From the NCBI GenBank assembly GCA_948517135.1, contig CAORJJ010000032.1, forward strand, positions 14,243 through 20,613: a stretch of 6,371 nt of DNA. Direction: 5' to 3'. This DNA is from an uncultured Clostridia bacterium. Its GTDB lineage: Bacteria; Bacillota; Clostridia; TANB77; CAG-508. The position numbers were made by a program, and so were the translations under genes. Positions 6,119-6,371 of this stretch are shown in pieces. Every line of letters begins with the position of its first letter. Positions within the stretch are counted from its first letter, which is position 1. The notes beneath the pieces were generated by a model that was not told the DNA's origin, searched no databases, and saw only the letters and a program-made list of their open reading frames with translations.

Positions 6119-6196
6119 GGGGGTATAGCTCAGTTTGGCTAGAGCGCCTGCCTTGCAAGCAGGAGGTCAGGAGTTCGACTCTCCTTACCTCCACCA
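6119..6196 (+). tRNA. tRNA-Ala, anticodon TGC
   Basis: All four arms pair. The 7-bp acceptor is 6119-6125 with 6186-6192, the D arm GCTC/GAGC (6128-6131, 6142-6145), the anticodon stem CCTGC/GCAGG (6147-6151, 6159-6163) and the T arm AGGAG/CTCCT with loop TTCGACT (6174-6180). The anticodon TGC is at 6154-6156. The acceptor carries G3-U70 (6121 with 6190), the hallmark identity pair of alanine tRNA. Discriminator A6193 and an encoded CCA (6194-6196) follow. It is the only tRNA in this 16S-23S spacer; no tRNA-Ile accompanies it. Confidence 0.97.
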
Positions 6197-6198
6197 AT

Positions 6199-6216
6199 AG
6201 GTAAGGAATTATCTAA
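6199..6216 (+). other. tRNA-Ala flanking stem, 3' strand
   Basis: This is the partner of 6094-6112. It begins 3 nt after the tRNA CCA. GGTAAGGA (6200-6207) can instead pair perfectly with TCCTTACC (6182-6189) inside the tRNA 3' half. Confidence 0.5.
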
Positions 6217-6222
6217 TAAACA

Positions 6223-6235
6223 GCACATTGAAAAA
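6223..6235 (+). promoter_or_regulatory. BoxA-like motif in the 16S-23S spacer
   Basis: GCACATTGAAAAA repeats the leader motif GTACATTGAAAA (4361-4372) with one change. A second antitermination site ahead of 23S is the normal plan of bacterial rRNA operons. It may also be the left strand of the 23S processing stem, whose partner lies beyond the window. Confidence 0.5.
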
Positions 6236-6274
6236 TATATAGATAAATGCGAAAAAAATTGATAGGTAAAACTA

Positions 6275-6290
6275 GCATACGAAAGTATGT
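6275..6290 (+). other. GNRA-type hairpin upstream of 23S
   Basis: GCATAC (6275-6280) and GTATGT (6285-6290) form a 6-bp stem with one G-U pair, capped by GAAA. AATTG (6258-6262) and CAATT (6295-6299) could extend it outward. No T tract follows, so it is a structural spacer element. Confidence 0.45.
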
Positions 6291-6353
6291 AAAACAATTA
6301 AACCGAAATGAAACAAAGAAAAATTTGTAAACATTTTTGATTAACCGTAAATA

Positions 6354-6371
6354 GGTTAAGCTACTAAGAGC
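6354..6371 (+). rRNA. 23S ribosomal RNA, first 18 nt (cut by window edge)
   Basis: GGTTAAGCTACTAAGAGC matches the conserved 5' end of 23S rRNA (E. coli begins GGTTAAGCGACTAAGCG). The gene continues past the window. The exact mature end is set only by comparison with E. coli. Confidence 0.85.

Overview
The window is AT-rich chromosomal DNA of an endospore-forming (or sporulation-derived) member of the Clostridia. The basis is an unmistakable Spo0A, strong AGGAGG ribosome-binding sites matched by a 16S 3' end containing CCTCCT, very AT-rich codon use, and a 16S rRNA of clostridial type. The 16S looks to me like an uncultured gut Clostridia lineage, but that placement is from memory and only tentative.

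Layout, left to right. (1) Positions 1-1332: spo0A, starting at TTG 174, with two tandem 0A boxes upstream, followed by an unrecognised 84-residue gene and a strong hairpin terminator. (2) Positions 1331-1535, minus strand: a small Xre-type helix-turn-helix gene broken by one extra base. It converges on the same terminator, which can work in both directions. (3) Positions 1595-1786: a promoter and a 42-codon gene for a highly charged helical peptide. (4) Positions 1809-3847: a promoter with a 14-bp palindrome at its start point, then deoD (purine nucleoside phosphorylase) and a single-chain iron-sulfur L-serine dehydratase 8 nt apart, closed by a terminator. (5) Positions 3848-6371: the head of a ribosomal RNA operon, with three or four stacked promoters, a duplicated promoter-leader module with boxB/boxA-like antitermination signals, complete 16S rRNA, tRNA-Ala(TGC), and the first bases of 23S rRNA.

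How the parts work together. Spo0A is the master response regulator of sporulation and probably controls its own gene through the boxes at 46-62. DeoD releases bases and (deoxy)ribose 1-phosphate from purine nucleosides, and serine dehydratase turns serine into pyruvate and ammonia. The pair therefore looks like a small salvage/catabolic operon feeding central carbon metabolism. The rRNA operon is an independent unit; the sequences flanking 16S and tRNA-Ala can form long processing stems.

No mobile element, CRISPR array, phage gene or defence system is visible. The least ordinary items are the frameshifted regulator, the two unrecognised small genes, the serine dehydratase tail running past its presumed cluster cysteine, and the competing RNA pairings around the 16S and tRNA ends.
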